In this document: piece by piece, positions 5,745 to 6,704 of the stretch | Layout: every line of letters begins with the position of its first letter | How positions within the stretch are numbered: position 1 is the stretch's first letter | Origin: Chloroflexota bacterium | GTDB lineage: Bacteria; Chloroflexota; Ktedonobacteria; Ktedonobacterales; Ktedonobacteraceae | Direction: 5' to 3' | DNA: 6,704 nt | Assembly: GCA_005881995.1 (NCBI GenBank) | Contig: VBHV01000229.1 | Coordinates: 1-6,704, forward strand | Translations under genes and position numbers: made by a program | The notes under the pieces: model-generated | Databases searched by the model: none | Told to the model about the DNA's origin: nothing | What the model saw: only the letters and a program-made list of their open reading frames with translations

Positions 5745-5753
5745 ATTGTAGCA
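5745..5753 (-). promoter_or_regulatory. Extended -10 promoter of the FAD oxidoreductase gene
   Basis: The minus strand reads TGCTACAAT: -10 box TACAAT at 5745-5750 with the TG extension at 5751-5753. The predicted transcript start is near 5738, giving a leader of about 42 bases that contains the ribosome site. The -35 at the proper distance is weak, as is common with extended -10 promoters. The context TATGCTA is the same as in the tRNA promoter. A TTGACA exists further upstream (5797-5802) but is too far away to pair with this box. Confidence 0.5.
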
Positions 5754-5820
5754 TACTTGGGGGGATTGAGAAAGCAATTCACAAAATCCAATGGACTGTC
5801 AATCTTGATTTGAATGGAGA

Positions 5821-5901
5821 AATGTAGGGGCGCAATTCATTGCGCACACCTCGTCGCATATCGGCCTGGCAAGAGGGCGCAATGAATTGCGCCCCTACAT
5901 T
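5821..5901. repeat. 81-bp palindrome of two inverted GTAG-hairpin units (REP-doublet-like)
   Basis: The arms 5821-5845 and 5877-5901 are perfect inverted copies over 25 bp, around a 31-base centre. Each arm starts, from the outside, with GTAG (5824-5827; complement at 5895-5898) and continues directly into its own hairpin. In the right copy gggcgcaat (5875-5883) pairs with attgcgccc (5886-5894) around 2 bases; in the left copy gcgcaat (5830-5836) pairs with attgcgc (5839-5845). GTAG followed by a hairpin, present twice in inverted orientation, is the defining layout of a REP doublet. It sits in the divergent intergenic region between the oxidoreductase and acetyltransferase genes and ends 35 bp before the acetyltransferase start, so it may affect transcription of that gene. 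No clear target-site duplication is visible. Confidence 0.88.
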
Positions 5902-5936
5902 GACAACCCAGTAGGTTGATACAAAGGACGTGCAGG

Positions 5937-6560
5937 ATGATAAGTAGACTGGCCCCGACTCGCGAGCAAATCAGGCGGGCGAGCGAAGTCATGGCGCGCG
6001 CCTTCTTTCACGATCCGCTATACCTGTACCTCATTCCCGACGATGCCCGGCGCGAGCGGCTGCTGCCCTCGTTTCATGGCATCACCATTCGCTACGCCCT
6101 GCACTACGGCGAAGTGTATACTGCTCCGTTACTCGATGGTCTCGCCTGCTGGCTCGCGCCTGGCTGTACGACTCCTACGTGGTGGGGAATGCTGCGTGCC
6201 GCCATGCACGGCGCACCGGCATCGTTCGGCATTCGGGGCTTGCGTCGCTATCTGCCTGTTGGCAGCTATATCGGGAAGATGCACGAACAAGCTGTGAGTG
6301 GGCCGCACTGGTATCTGTGGGAACTCGGGGTTGATCCTTCGTACCAGGGCAAGGGCATAGGCGATCGGCTCATGCAGCCCATTCTCGTCCGCGCTGATCG
6401 CGATGGTCTGCCCTGCTACCTGGAAACTATGAACGAAGCGAACGTCCCATTCTATGAAAAACACGGCTTCGCTGTAATGAGCAATGGCGTTGTACCTGGG
6501 TGTGGGTTGAGGGTGTGGGGGATGAAGAGGGCCTCTAGGGACACAGAGCATGCTGACTGA
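5937..6560 (+). CDS. GNAT family N-acetyltransferase
   Basis: GNAT enzymes transfer an acetyl group from acetyl-CoA to an amine. The 207-residue protein has the acetyl-CoA pyrophosphate loop in LGVDPSYQGKGIGDRLM (130-146, with Q137-G-K-G-I-G142, the Q/R-x-x-G-x-G/A motif). Motif B follows as CYLETMNEANVPFYEKHGF (160-178), where the Asn and Tyr are typical. The N-terminal half, about 1-120, with MARAFFHDPLYLYLIPD, is the variable substrate side of a subgroup often seen in Chloroflexota and Actinobacteria. The acceptor is unknown. The start ATG at 5937 is preceded by AAAGGA (5923-5928) at 8 bases. A TTG at 5916 in the same frame would put this ribosome site inside the gene and is rejected. No convincing promoter was found; the palindrome at 5821-5901 lies just upstream. 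It converges with the next gene, only 5 bp between stop codons. Confidence 0.92.
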   Translation: MISRLAPTREQIRRASEVMARAFFHDPLYLYLIPDDARRERLLPSFHGITIRYALHYGEVYTAPLLDGLACWLAPGCTTPTWWGMLRAAMHGAPASFGIRGLRRYLPVGSYIGKMHEQAVSGPHWYLWELGVDPSYQGKGIGDRLMQPILVRADRDGLPCYLETMNEANVPFYEKHGFAVMSNGVVPGCGLRVWGMKRASRDTEHAD

Positions 6561-6565
6561 TAAAG

Positions 6566-6703
6566 TTATCGACAGAGGATATCACACCAGTACTCATTGA
6601 ATGCGTTGCCGTCAATTTGTGTGACAAGGCGTGTGGGAATCCCATCGCTGTCGGGAATCTCGTACAGCCAGCTCTCTCTTGTTTCAAGTCTGAGGGGGAC
6701 GGT
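6566..6703 (-). CDS. C-terminal fragment of an unrecognised protein (5' end outside the window)
   Basis: On the minus strand a frame is open from the window edge for 45 codons to a TAA at 6566-6568. The peptide contains ETRESWLYEIPDSDGIPTRL and ends FNEYWCDILCR. It has a natural amino acid composition and no start codon, as expected for the tail of a gene that begins beyond the window. No family is recognised. The convergent layout with the acetyltransferase, stop codons 5 bp apart and no overlap, supports it being real, as does the lack of any plus-strand reading here. A chance open frame of 45 codons cannot be excluded. Confidence 0.55.
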   Translation of the reverse strand, partial: TVPLRLETRESWLYEIPDSDGIPTRLVTQIDGNAFNEYWCDILCR

Positions 6704-6704
6704 T

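Noticed and set aside
289..5901. CRISPR array
   Set aside because: The palindromes differ in sequence, lie kilobases apart and lack regular spacers; no cas gene is present.
5900..5923. TTGACA at 5900-5905 as a -35 box for the acetyltransferase gene
   Set aside because: The nearest -10-like sequence (GATACA) is only 12 bp away, too short for a working spacer.

Overview
The window looks like a stretch of chromosome from a bacterium with moderate to high G+C content. The protein content (a DUF3536-type GH57 enzyme, a PRK07233-like FAD oxidoreductase, a membrane protein with a Gln/Pro/Trp tail) and the long palindromes between genes fit a Chloroflexota/Ktedonobacteria-like genome. That placement is an inference from general resemblance, not a proof. 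No transposase, phage gene or CRISPR array was seen.

Layout, left to right: (1) 2-193 (+), the 3' end of moaC, molybdenum cofactor synthesis. (2) 194-461, a convergent intergenic gap filled by a 127-bp palindrome, 289-415. (3) 462-1973 (-), a GH57 glycoside hydrolase with a DUF3536-like C-terminus. (4) 1974-2153, a gap with a weak promoter for the GH57 gene and two tandem hairpins behind the next gene. (5) 2154-2702 (-), an HNH nuclease. (6) 2703-3049, no gene, but a possible decayed copy of the tRNA 3' end. (7) 3050-3126 (-), tRNA-Pro(CGG) with encoded CCA. (8) 3127-3492, a good extended -10 promoter reading toward the tRNA, a 13-codon mini-ORF in its leader, and a second large palindrome. 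(9) 3493-4305 (-), a four-helix membrane protein with a repetitive Q/P/W tail. (10) 4419-5696 (-), a FAD-dependent oxidoreductase. (11) 5697-5936, a divergent intergenic region holding the oxidoreductase promoter and a third palindrome. (12) 5937-6560 (+), a GNAT acetyltransferase. (13) 6566-6703 (-), the C-terminus of an unrecognised protein.

The genes do not form one pathway. They read as unlinked housekeeping and accessory genes, mostly on the minus strand. Only the membrane protein and the oxidoreductase are adjacent in the same direction, 113 bp apart, and a candidate promoter lies between them.

The most interesting signal lies between the genes. Three palindromes of unrelated sequence share one plan: two inverted copies of a unit that begins with GTAG, or the variants GTAT and GTAC, and then folds into its own hairpin. 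This is the architecture of REP doublets (REPIN/BIME), which in other bacteria are mobilised by RAYT (TnpA-REP) transposases. No such transposase is in the window, so the mobility of these elements is an inference.
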